Source: Clostridia bacterium (GTDB lineage: Bacteria > Bacillota > Clostridia > Oscillospirales > Butyricicoccaceae). From it: a DNA stretch of 14,650 bases. The position numbers and the translations under genes were made by a program. The notes under the pieces were generated by a model. That model did not search any database. It saw only the letters and a list, made by a program, of their open reading frames with translations, and was not told where the DNA came from. Below, one piece after another: positions 1 through 6,624 of this stretch (position 1 is its first letter; each line of letters starts with the position of its first letter). The stretch is from contig JAFZPW010000002.1 in the NCBI GenBank assembly GCA_017552495.1, positions 1 through 14,650 on the forward strand. Reading direction: 5' to 3'.

Positions 1-2
1 CG

Positions 3-353
3 ATCCTGCAAATCGGTTTGAACTATATCCGGTTTGCCGTGGACGAGCCGCAGTTGTTCCGCTTTCTGTTTCAATCCGGATATGCGGAGGAGCACAGCCT
101 GCTGGAAATGATCGAGTCCGAAGAACTGATCCCGATCCTTGCCGCCATGCAGGAGGGCGCCGGATTGAGCATGGAAAAAACCAAACAGATATTTCTGACC
201 GTGGCGCTGTTTGCGCACGGCTATGCCAGCATCATTGCCAACAACGGTCTGGAATATGATGAAATACTGGTCGCGGAGCACCTGGAACGGGCTTGGAACG
301 GTGCTTTTCTCGCGGCCACACAGGAGGAAAATGAACATGAAGAAACTGTATGA
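3..353 (+). CDS. TetR/AcrR-type regulator, C-terminal part (5' end outside window)
   Basis: The reading frame is open from the left edge and ends at TGA 351-353, so only about the last 116 residues are seen. They form an all-helical ligand-binding type domain with FRFLFQSGY early and a following LTVALFAHGYASIIANN-like stretch, the pattern of TetR-family C-terminal domains. The DNA-binding helix-turn-helix would lie upstream, outside the window. The TTG at 18 is not a credible start because the frame continues in register to the edge. The last codons overlap the start of the CPBP protease gene by 17 nt, so the two are probably co-transcribed and the regulator may control that gene. The family call rests on helical pattern and context; the ligand is unknown. 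Confidence 0.65.
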   Translation: MLQIGLNYIRFAVDEPQLFRFLFQSGYAEEHSLLEMIESEELIPILAAMQEGAGLSMEKTKQIFLTVALFAHGYASIIANNGLEYDEILVAEHLERAWNGAFLAATQEENEHEETV

Positions 354-1083
354 AAAAAGCGAGATCACCTTTGCGATCCTATGGATCGTGATCTACACGG
401 TTGGCATGGGGACGCTGCAAAACAATTTCGGCCTCGATTCGCTGTGGCACATGCTGGGCCTGATCGTGATATCCGCGGCGATGTTCCTGTTCGTGAAGCG
501 GAACGGCCTCATGGAGAAGTACGGTCTTGCCGGATGGGCGAAGAACAGCAAGGCCATGCTGTGGTTCATCCCGCTGTGGCTTCTCTCCTGCCTGAATCTT
601 TTCAGCGGTTTCTCGCCGGATTACCCGGTGCCGGGACTGATTTATGCCGCTGTTTCCATGACTTTGATCGGATTTGTGGAGGAGCTGCTCTTCCGAGGTT
701 TCCTGTTCAAGGCGATACTGAGGGACGGCAACGTCAAAGCGGCTGTCATTGTCTCTTCCGTCACCTTCGGGCTCGGACATATTTTGAATCTGTTTACCGG
801 ACAGGATCTGATTGAGACGCTCGCCCAGGTGGTTTTCGCAGTTGCTGCCGGCTTTGTCTTTACGTTTGTTTTTTACAAGAGCGGGAGCCTTTTGCCCGGG
901 ATCCTGGCACACAGCTTCATCGACGTATCCTCTGTATTCGCATCCAACGAAGGCTCTCAGCTTCTGAATCTGATTCTGCACATCGCATTCATCGCCGTAT
1001 CTGCTGCTTACTGCCTGTATCTGGCAAAGCGTGTAAAGACGCCGGCAGCCAACCGGGCAGACGCGCAGAAGGAATCTGCATAA
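337..1083 (+). CDS. CPBP-family intramembrane glutamic/metallo-protease (CAAX protease-like)
   Basis: A polytopic membrane protein of 248 residues from ATG 337. That start sits 9 nt after AGGAGG (322-327); ATG 331 is also possible but only 3 nt away. The three CPBP (ABI) motifs are visible: EELLFRG at residues 115-121 (EExxxR), FGLGH ending at H148, and LAHSFID with H192. These are the active-site Glu, Arg and His residues of Rce1-like intramembrane proteases. About seven hydrophobic segments are present. In bacteria such proteins are linked to bacteriocin self-immunity or peptide maturation, but no bacteriocin gene is seen nearby, so the substrate is unknown. The gene overlaps the TetR-like gene by 17 nt, and a hairpin lies about 37 nt after its stop. 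The family is secure; the role is not. Confidence 0.85.
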   Translation: MKKLYEKSEITFAILWIVIYTVGMGTLQNNFGLDSLWHMLGLIVISAAMFLFVKRNGLMEKYGLAGWAKNSKAMLWFIPLWLLSCLNLFSGFSPDYPVPGLIYAAVSMTLIGFVEELLFRGFLFKAILRDGNVKAAVIVSSVTFGLGHILNLFTGQDLIETLAQVVFAVAAGFVFTFVFYKSGSLLPGILAHSFIDVSSVFASNEGSQLLNLILHIAFIAVSAAYCLYLAKRVKTPAANRADAQKESA

Positions 1084-1119
1084 CGGGCGAGAGATGCTTC
1101 CCCATCCGATCCAAATGAA

Positions 1120-1152
1120 AAACCGGCGCGACCGCAAGGGTCGCGCCGGTTT
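1120..1152 (-). terminator. Rho-independent terminator, strongest for the cob operon
   Basis: A perfect 14-bp GC-rich stem (1120-1133 pairing with 1139-1152) encloses a 5-nt loop. Read on the - strand the stem is followed by a run of five T, which suits the leftward cob operon ending at 1234. On the + strand only three T follow, so it may also stop the CPBP transcript, less efficiently. Confidence 0.8.
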
Positions 1153-1184
1153 CATATGCGTTTGCGCGGGTAATTGCTCCCGCA

Positions 1185-1222
1185 AAGCGTCCCTTTACGG
1201 CGGGCGCCGCAAGGGGACGCTT
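1185..1222. repeat. Inverted repeat (hairpin) in convergent spacer
   Basis: AAGCGTCCC at 1185-1193 pairs with GGGACGCTT at 1214-1222, and the interior can extend the stem (TT/AA with a bulged G, then CGGC/GCCG). No T-run follows on either strand, so it is not a classic terminator. A smaller stem, GCGGG 1166-1170 with CCCGC 1179-1183, lies between it and the terminator. It could protect 3' ends or be a remnant repeat; the sequence does not say which. Confidence 0.55.
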
Positions 1223-1233
1223 GTTCGCTCCCG

Positions 1234-2070
1234 TCACAGCAAAATGATCCCGCAGGCATATCCGAAGGATTCCGGATGATGGAGCGCCATGTTTTGCAGC
1301 GACGTTTTTCCGGGAGACTTGCTCTTTCCGGGAAAAAGCGTTTCCATCGCCTGATCCCGATCCGGGCAGTCGCCGATGATCCGAAACCGCTCTGCAAACT
1401 GCCGGATCTTGGAATCTTCGGGCAGACGCCGGGTCATCGGCGGATAAAGCATCCAACTGTAACACAAAAACGCTCGATATGAAACAGAAGAGAATTTATC
1501 CCGGAAAAAGGCTTCCGCGGCCCGAAACGATTCATCCACCGCCTCCTTTTGCAGATCGGCGTTGTACGGAATGTGGCAGTTCAGCACGGGCGCGCCCGGC
1601 GGCAACCATGCTTTTTGCTCCCGGGAAAAGATCATATACGGTTCGCCCAGCGTTTCCTCGTCCAAGTAGATCATCTGAAACGGTTGAAATTGCAGCGTCC
1701 CAATCTTGAAAATTTCCACCTGCATGATGTGGCGAAACCAGATCACATCCTCCTTGCTGAGTCCCGGTTTGCCGGTCCTTTTCCGGTACTGCGCCGCCCG
1801 CAGCGACACATCCCGGAAGGTATCGAAAATCACCCCGTCGGGAGCGCCCCGCTCTTTGTATGCATCGTATTTTTCCAGTAAAAGCCAGGTAACGGCAGCC
1901 AGACGGGTCAGCGGCATCCGCCCGCACAGGAAATAGTCAAAGTTTTCCCCGCAATAAGCTGTTTCGGCAATCGCTTGGACAACGGAACCCCGCTTGTTCC
2001 ATTTTTTCAAAAGGGCTTGTTCCGTTTCCTTTTCGTAACGCAATTCATCCAACAGTTTCTCCAGCGTCAT
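1234..2070 (-). CDS. GNAT_C-type acyltransferase-domain protein
   Basis: A soluble protein of 278 residues with no signal peptide or membrane segment. The C-terminal half resembles the GNAT-like C-terminal domain family: FKIGTLQFQP at 121-130, CHIPYNADL at 165-173, then SFRAAEAFF, SWMLYP at 205-210 and SKIRQFAERF near 220. Proteins of this kind are annotated as acyltransferase-domain proteins, with a helical N-terminal domain and a divergent GNAT fold; substrates are unknown. ATG at 2070 overlaps the stop of the CobC-like gene (ATGA) and has GGAGG at 2077-2081, so it is translated as the last gene of the cob operon. Its base composition is visibly less GC-rich than the cob genes, which hints at later joining. 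The family match is from memory of the conserved pattern; a direct role in cobamide metabolism is not shown. Confidence 0.65.
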   Translation of the reverse strand: MTLEKLLDELRYEKETEQALLKKWNKRGSVVQAIAETAYCGENFDYFLCGRMPLTRLAAVTWLLLEKYDAYKERGAPDGVIFDTFRDVSLRAAQYRKRTGKPGLSKEDVIWFRHIMQVEIFKIGTLQFQPFQMIYLDEETLGEPYMIFSREQKAWLPPGAPVLNCHIPYNADLQKEAVDESFRAAEAFFRDKFSSVSYRAFLCYSWMLYPPMTRRLPEDSKIRQFAERFRIIGDCPDRDQAMETLFPGKSKSPGKTSLQNMALHHPESFGYACGIILL

Positions 2071-2969
2071 TCCGTTCCTCCGGTTTTCTCTTCTTTTTTA
2101 TAGCGAAACGGCTTTCCGCAGCGGAAGCATCGGCACTTTTCACCGTCGAGACCCCGCAGGGGCGCAACCGTCTTTCCGCAATAAGGGCAGCGCAGCTTGA
2201 TCAGCCGTACCGCCTGGGAGGCGATAAACAGCGCCGCCGTCACAACCGCAAAGACGGCGGTTCCCGCCCGGCGTCCATGGACGGAGCAAAGCATCAGCCC
2301 CATCAGCGCAAAGACCGCGCCGGCCAAAAGCGCCCCCGCGATATGCGCCCATCGGCGGGAAAGGAACCGCTCCTCTTCCGTCTCTTCGGGCGGCGGCACG
2401 GGCACGGCATCCGCCGCCGCGCCGTTTTCCAGCGTGATCGCCCATCCGTGTCCCGGGGCGGGCTGCGCCTCATACCGGTTGGAAAACCGTCCGGGAAAGA
2501 GCGTCAGCAGGACGGCGGCGATGGGCCCGCCATGAGTGACTACCACGGCATCCTGTCCCGCGGAAACCAGCGCCTCCCACGCCTCCAGCACGCGGCGGGT
2601 CATTTCCCCGCCGCTCTCGCCGCCGGGACAGGGGTTCTGTTCATTGTCTCCCTGCAGCCACGCCTGATAGGCGGGCTGATCCTGCAGCGTTTCGTAGCTT
2701 TGCAGCTCAAAATCACCAAAATCCATTTCGCGGAAGGCGGGCTGCTTTTCCCAGTTTCCGCCGAATAAGATCTCCGCTGTTTTTTCGGTCCGGCGCATAC
2801 CGGAGGTCAGGCGGCGGAGATTTTCCGTTTCCGGATAGCCTCCCCTGCGCTTCAACGCCCGCAGTTCGGCCTCGCCTTCCTGCGTCAGTGGAAGGTCGGA
2901 GCGGCCGCAATACAGTTTTTGACTGTTGGCCAGCGTGGCGCCGTGCCGAATGAGCCAGATCGTCTGCAT
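2067..2969 (-). CDS. cobC: CobC-like histidine phosphatase (alpha-ribazole phosphatase) fused to a membrane and zinc-ribbon tail
   Basis: The first ~185 residues are a phosphoglycerate-mutase-type phosphatase: RHG at residues 8-10 with phospho-acceptor H9, YCGRSDLPLTQEG, REMDFGDFE at 80-88, and the second catalytic H146 in VVVTHGG. In this operon the likely job is removing the 5'-phosphate from alpha-ribazole phosphate or adenosylcobalamin 5'-phosphate. Usual CobC proteins are about 200 residues; this one has 300. The extra part is an acidic proline-rich linker (189-200), two hydrophobic helices (about 209-228 and 236-254) and a CPYC (261-264) plus CFRC (281-284) zinc ribbon with a basic end. 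ATG 2969 was chosen because AAGGAGG lies 6 nt upstream and RHG falls at the usual distance; the frame is open further upstream. The gap to the short CobU-like gene is 11 nt, and its stop overlaps the next start. The phosphatase is sure; CobC specificity is inferred from context. Confidence 0.8.
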   Translation of the reverse strand: MQTIWLIRHGATLANSQKLYCGRSDLPLTQEGEAELRALKRRGGYPETENLRRLTSGMRRTEKTAEILFGGNWEKQPAFREMDFGDFELQSYETLQDQPAYQAWLQGDNEQNPCPGGESGGEMTRRVLEAWEALVSAGQDAVVVTHGGPIAAVLLTLFPGRFSNRYEAQPAPGHGWAITLENGAAADAVPVPPPEETEEERFLSRRWAHIAGALLAGAVFALMGLMLCSVHGRRAGTAVFAVVTAALFIASQAVRLIKLRCPYCGKTVAPLRGLDGEKCRCFRCGKPFRYKKEEKTGGTE

Positions 2970-2980
2970 AAAGCGCCTCC

Positions 2981-3358
2981 TTATTTCAGCCGCTGGGGCA
3001 GACCGCAGAACAGGCGGGTAACGGTGTCGGCCTCGCGGCTGAGAGCCGCCAGCATCCGTCCCGTCGCTTCCCTCCACGCCCGGGTCTCGGCCTCCATGGG
3101 GACTACGCCGCAGGAGATGTCGTCGCAGATCAGCACCGCCTGCTTCCATTCTTCCCGCCGCGCCAGGATCGCCTGCTCGGGGGCGATCCCCCGCCGCAGG
3201 CAGTTCAGCGCGTATTGCTCCAGACGGCGGACGCAGGGATAAGAAAAATCAGCCCCCGCTTCGGCGGTGCAGGTAAAAATCTCTCCGTCTGAGAAGCCGT
3301 AACGCTCTTTTGCATAAGCGGTTTTGCCCTGAAAGGCCCCGCCGATCATCAAATCCAT
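2981..3358 (-). CDS. Short CobU-like P-loop protein (cobinamide kinase paralog, no histidine)
   Basis: 125 residues, against about 180 for standard CobU. A P-loop GGAFQGKT lies at 6-13. The second half follows the CobU C-terminal pattern: ICDDISCGVVP, then R...REATGRML, then ADTV...GLPQRLK at the end. The middle segment that holds the guanylylated histidine in CobU is missing, and the whole protein contains no histidine at all. It therefore cannot form a GMP-histidine intermediate. It could keep only the adenosylcobinamide kinase step, or assist the other CobU. ATG 3358 has AAGGAGG just upstream, overlapping the cobS stop; the next gene starts 11 nt after its stop. A full cobU lies in the same operon. 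Family assignment is good; activity is open. Confidence 0.75.
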   Translation of the reverse strand: MDLMIGGAFQGKTAYAKERYGFSDGEIFTCTAEAGADFSYPCVRRLEQYALNCLRRGIAPEQAILARREEWKQAVLICDDISCGVVPMEAETRAWREATGRMLAALSREADTVTRLFCGLPQRLK

Positions 3359-3368
3359 ACGTTCCTCC

Positions 3369-4115
3369 TTACAGCAGCGTCAGCGCCGCCACGCCCGCCA
3401 ATTCGCCCAGCGTCAGGGCGAAGCCCGAAACATCGCCCGAAACGCCGCCAAGTTGTCTTGTTCCGTACCAAACCGCGATCCAATAGCCGCAGGCCCCCGC
3501 CAGCGGCGCAAGCCCGCCTCTGCCCTGCAAAACGGCGGGCAGAATCACGCCAAGCGCCAGACAAAGCAGCGGCAGGATCAGCCGCCCCCACCGGCGAACC
3601 TGTTGAAACGCCCCCGCATATTGGCTGGTGTCCATAGGCTTCAGGCAGGCGACGGCGACGGCGGCGCAGGCCCGGGTGACCACGGGCAGCAGGATAAGCG
3701 GCAGATAGGCGCACGCTCCCGCCGAGCGCCACAGGCCGTAGCCCGCCATGGCCAAAAGCGCCATGCCGATCACGGCAAAGGAGCCCGTGTGGGGATCCTT
3801 GAGAATCTCCCGCCGCTTTTTCAGATCCCGCCGGGAAAAAACGGCGTCGCAGCAATCCAGATAGCCGTCCAGATGGATGCAGCCCGAGAGCAGCCAAGGC
3901 GCGGCGCACAAAATCGCCGCCCCCACGCCCGCGGGCAGAGCCAACAGCCGACACAGCCAAAGCGCCAGCGCCCACAATCCGCCGATGACGCCGCCCACCA
4001 GCGGCAGACAGGAGATCATCCGGGGCCGGGCCTCCTCGTCCCAGATTTTCACCGGACAGGGCACGCCGCAAAACATCCCGAAGCACATCCAAAAGGCATA
4101 CCAGGCTTTTTTCAT
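3369..4115 (-). CDS. cobS: Adenosylcobinamide-GDP ribazoletransferase (cobalamin synthase CobS)
   Basis: CobS joins adenosylcobinamide-GDP with alpha-ribazole (or its phosphate) at the membrane to complete the nucleotide loop. The 248-residue length is normal. Family marks are PVKIWDEEARPR at 21-32, the acidic metal-binding stretch HLDGYLDCCDA at 81-91, KDPHTGSFAV at 106-115 and GDVSGF at 227-232 near the end, with six or so hydrophobic segments between. ATG 4115 overlaps the cobU stop by 4 nt (ATGA), so translation is coupled. Its TAA stop is part of the ribosome-binding site of the short CobU-like gene. All recognised acidic motif residues are present, so it should be functional. Confidence 0.92.
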   Translation of the reverse strand: MKKAWYAFWMCFGMFCGVPCPVKIWDEEARPRMISCLPLVGGVIGGLWALALWLCRLLALPAGVGAAILCAAPWLLSGCIHLDGYLDCCDAVFSRRDLKKRREILKDPHTGSFAVIGMALLAMAGYGLWRSAGACAYLPLILLPVVTRACAAVAVACLKPMDTSQYAGAFQQVRRWGRLILPLLCLALGVILPAVLQGRGGLAPLAGACGYWIAVWYGTRQLGGVSGDVSGFALTLGELAGVAALTLL

Positions 4116-4645
4116 TCGGGAAGCACCCCCTTATGCAGGATCACAGCTCCGGCGCACACCTCGGCCACCGTATCGCAGGCGGCGCACAGCGCCCGGTCGA
4201 TCTCCGCCAGTCCCCGGCGATAGGCATTGGTCCATTCGTCGTATTGCCCGGCGTCGCTGTAAAGAAAATCGCTGACGAAGACGATATGCTCCGCCCAGTC
4301 CGCCAGCCGCAGAAGCGACTGTTTGGCCCGCTGCGGCGCGTCAGGATCGATGCCCCGGGCAGAAAACATCTCGTTTGCCAAAAGGGCCGTCACGCTGTCG
4401 AACAGCACCGTCCCCCGGGGTCTTTTTTCCATGGCCGCATGGGGCTCCAGCGGACATTCCACCGTTTCAAAGCCCCAGCCCTCCCGCTCCCGCAGGTGGC
4501 GGGCGACGCGGGCTTCGTCCTCCTCGTCATGCGGGATCATGGTGGCTGCGTAATACAGCGGCCCGCTTCCCGCCAGCGTCTTGCTCAGGCGCTGCGCCAG
4601 AGTGGATTTTCCGTTTTTCGCGCCGCCCGAAAGAAAAATCTTCAT
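4112..4645 (-). CDS. cobU: Bifunctional adenosylcobinamide kinase/guanylyltransferase (CobU)
   Basis: CobU phosphorylates adenosylcobinamide and then transfers GMP to it, giving the GDP-activated substrate for CobS. The protein has the normal 177 residues. The P-loop GGAKNGKST is at 7-15. ARVARHLREREGWGFETVE carries H50, which sits where the guanylylated histidine of Salmonella CobU lies. DSVTALLANEM matches the family's DCLT...N segment. The usual NEVGxGIVP motif is altered here to SDFLYSDAG, so the C-terminal half is divergent. Start and stop overlap the neighbouring cobT and cobS by 4 nt each (ATGA), indicating translational coupling. The histidine match is by position and motif, not alignment. 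Confidence 0.87.
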   Translation of the reverse strand: MKIFLSGGAKNGKSTLAQRLSKTLAGSGPLYYAATMIPHDEEDEARVARHLREREGWGFETVECPLEPHAAMEKRPRGTVLFDSVTALLANEMFSARGIDPDAPQRAKQSLLRLADWAEHIVFVSDFLYSDAGQYDEWTNAYRRGLAEIDRALCAACDTVAEVCAGAVILHKGVLPE

Positions 4646-5764
4646 GCCTTTCCCTGCTCCTTCACGGTAAAGGCGTCGCCCCGGCGGATGTCGGCAAGAT
4701 AGCCGTCGTCGATGGCCGCCTGTTCAAAGGTGGCCATCTCGTTCATCACGGCGCAGGCCGCCTCCACGGTCAAAAAGGCCAGCGGACAGCCGCTCCCCTC
4801 GCCCAGCCGCATATCCATCTGCAAAAAAGGTTCCAACCCCAGTTCTTTGACGGCGGGAAGATAGCCCCGTTCAAAAGACACATGCGAGGCGATCATATAA
4901 TCCCGGGCGTCGGGGCAAAGCCGTGCGGCACACAAAGCCGCCACCACGGAAATAAATCCGTCGATGACCACAGGCAGGCGCTCGGCCGCCGCCCCCAAAA
5001 ACGCGCCGCACATGGCGCACAGATCGAAGCCGCCCACCTTGGCCAGCACGTCGATGGGGTCGGCGGGGTCGGGCCGGTGAAGCTCCAGTCCGGCGGCGAC
5101 CACCTGCTTTTTCCGGTCAAAGGCGCCGTCGGTAAGTCCGCCGCCCCGGCCGGTGACCCGTTCCGCGTCCAGTCCGGTCAGCGCCGCCAGCACGACGGAG
5201 GAGGTGGTGGTGTTGCCGATCCCCATCTCTCCCACGCCCAAAATCTCCACGCCCTCGGCCTTGGCGATGCAGGCCTGCTCCACGCCGGCCTTCAGCGCCG
5301 CCAGTGCCTGCTGCCGTGTCATAGCGGGGGCGCGAAGAAAGTTTTGCGTGCCGTAGGCCACCTTTTTGTCAATTACCTGTTCACAGGGCACGTCGCACAT
5401 CACGCCCACGTCGATCACCCGCAGTTCGTCGCCAAAATGCTTTGCCAGACAGGATGCCCCCCGTCAGCCCGCGGGTAAGATTGATCGTCTGAGCCAGCGT
5501 GACGCTCTGAGGCGCGGAAGAAACGCCCTCTTCGCAAACGCCGTTGTCGGCGCAAAACACCAGAATGCGCCGTTTTTTCACCTGATTATGCACCTGTCCC
5601 GTCATGCCCGCCAGGCGGATGGCCAGCGTTTCCAGCTTGCCCAGACTGCGGGGCGGCTTGGCCAGACTGTCCAGATACGCCGCGGCGCGATTCATCACGT
5701 CCCGCCGGGCAGTGCGAACGGCGGCAAGCACCGCCGTGAGCATGATTTCTTCTCTGTTTTCCAT
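4642..5764 (-). pseudogene. cobT: cobT, nicotinate-nucleotide:dimethylbenzimidazole phosphoribosyltransferase, interrupted by one frameshift
   Basis: CobT converts a lower-ligand base plus nicotinate mononucleotide to the alpha-riboside phosphate used by CobS. Two overlapping frames carry one CobT. Residues 1-102 run from ATG 5764 (SLAKPPRSLGKLE, FCADNGVCEEGVSSAPQ, LTRGLTG), and that frame ends at 5381. The rest is read in the next frame, ASCLAKHFGDELRVIDVGV onward to the stop at 4642, with the GEMGIGNTTTSS motif and RLGEGSG holding the catalytic Glu. Dropping one G from the six-G run (5457-5462 on this strand) restores one protein of about 373 residues. Both halves are otherwise intact, with no other stop, so a sequencing or assembly error or a recent mutation is likelier than old decay. 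The internal GTG at 5418 is only a frame artefact. The gene starts 3 nt after the TIM-barrel gene and overlaps cobU by 4 nt. Confidence 0.88.
5457..5462 (-). other. Six-base G homopolymer at the cobT frameshift point
   Basis: C6 on the + strand, G6 in the gene. The N-terminal cobT frame is correct before the run and the other frame is correct after it, so the shift must lie at or very near here. Moving from the first frame to the second needs a +1 step, i.e. one G fewer (or two more). Confidence 0.75.
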
Positions 5765-5767
5765 CGT

Positions 5768-6526
5768 TTAATCCTCGATCCATCCCAATTCAGTCAAAAA
5801 ACGGCAGGAGGTCTCAGCCTCCAGCGTTTCCAGCGTCCATGTGGCTCCGGGCGCCAGCTCTGCCAGCAGGGATAAAATTTCTTTCATGGGGATCGTCCCC
5901 GAAAAAAGCGGGCCGTGGGTATCCCCCGTGCCGTCGTTGCTGTGCAGATGCACATGGCTGAGCCAGTGCGCCGTGCGGCGCACCCATTCCTCCGGCGAAA
6001 CGCCCGCCGCCTGCGCGTTGGCATGGCCAATATCAAGACACAAACGCAAACGAGGGTCGTTTACCCGCCGGACGATCTCCAGCGGGACGCAGGGATCGCT
6101 TTCCAGCACGTTTTCCAGCACGATGGGCGGCCCCGACGGATGCTCGCTCAGAAACGCCCGCCAAAAATCCGCCGAGCGGTCAATATACCACTCCGGATAA
6201 TAGATCCGGGGAATATAGCCCGTGTGCAGCACCAGTTTTTCCGCTCCCAGTTTTTCGGCCAGCGCCAGCGCCTGGGCAAAGCGCGCCCGGGTGATCTCGG
6301 TGACCCGTGGCTCGATGGCGGCGGTGGAAAGCTCGTTGAATGGCCCGTGAACGATCCGCCGGGAAATGCCAGACAAAAAGCCTTCTTCCCGCGCAAGGGC
6401 GTCCGGCGCGTCCATCTCGGCGGCGGTGCAGAACCGGTCGCTTTCGACGCCAAGCCCCCATTTTTCGGCGGCTGCGCGGCAATCCGCGGCCACGGCTGCG
6501 ATAAACAGTCTGTCCTTCCGATCCAC
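5768..6526 (-). CDS. Xylose-isomerase-like TIM-barrel protein (sugar phosphate isomerase/epimerase superfamily)
   Basis: 252 residues, soluble, first gene of the cob operon. It has the pattern of the AP-endonuclease-2/xylose-isomerase barrel with likely metal ligands in order: HGPFNEL (H60), LVLHTGY (H101), VLENV (E139), CLDIGHAN (D165, H168), HVHLHSNDGTGDTHG (about 191-204) and LETLE (E233). Such enzymes isomerise or epimerise sugars or cleave related bonds using divalent metal; the substrate here is unknown. The start is GTG 6526, which has AAGGAGGGG six nt upstream. An in-frame GTG at 6547 is rejected because that SD would lie inside it and it falls at the predicted transcription start. 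cobT follows after 3 nt. Position suggests a link to cobamide salvage, such as ribose or lower-ligand chemistry, but no such function is established. Confidence 0.8.
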   Translation of the reverse strand: MDRKDRLFIAAVAADCRAAAEKWGLGVESDRFCTAAEMDAPDALAREEGFLSGISRRIVHGPFNELSTAAIEPRVTEITRARFAQALALAEKLGAEKLVLHTGYIPRIYYPEWYIDRSADFWRAFLSEHPSGPPIVLENVLESDPCVPLEIVRRVNDPRLRLCLDIGHANAQAAGVSPEEWVRRTAHWLSHVHLHSNDGTGDTHGPLFSGTIPMKEILSLLAELAPGATWTLETLEAETSCRFLTELGWIED

Positions 6527-6553
6527 GGCGCACCCCTCCTTTTTCACGCTTTC

Positions 6554-6582
6554 ATTATAGCAAGTTCTTCTTTGGCTGTAAA
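6554..6582 (-). promoter_or_regulatory. Sigma-A-type promoter of the cob operon
   Basis: On the - strand: TTTACA (6577-6582), 17-bp spacer, TATAAT (6554-6559). Predicted transcription start is near 6547, giving a leader of only about 20 nt before GTG 6526. There is therefore no room for a cobalamin riboswitch. It lies back to back with the threonine aldolase promoter. Confidence 0.8.
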
Positions 6583-6595
6583 GCGGCTTTTCCTC

Positions 6596-6624
6596 TTGCT
6601 TTTCCCGCCGATTTTGGCTACAAT
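6596..6624 (+). promoter_or_regulatory. Sigma-A-type promoter of the threonine aldolase gene
   Basis: TTGCTT (6596-6601), 17-bp spacer, TACAAT (6619-6624), divergent from the cob promoter with 13 bp between the two -35 boxes. A direct repeat AATCATTC (6622-6629 and 6633-6640, 11-bp period) overlaps the -10 end and the start region and could be an operator. Confidence 0.65.

Noticed and set aside
379..1185. - strand frame of 268 codons opposite the CPBP gene
   Set aside because: It is an antisense shadow across a terminator hairpin; the + strand CPBP motifs are decisive.
3349..4092. - strand frame of 247 codons overlapping cobS
   Set aside because: It is the +1 frame of cobS, rich in Arg/Gly/Ala, without domain signals; cobS itself matches its family from end to end.
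5381..5418. cobT as two separate genes with a GTG start at 5418
   Set aside because: There is no ribosome-binding site before 5418, and the CobT sequence continues upstream of it in the same frame as far as the six-G run.
4375..5478. Long + strand open frame (367 codons) over cobT and cobU
   Set aside because: It lies antisense to well-recognised cob genes, has low-complexity Pro/Ala/Arg/His-rich content, and has no ribosome-binding site; it is a GC-rich shadow.
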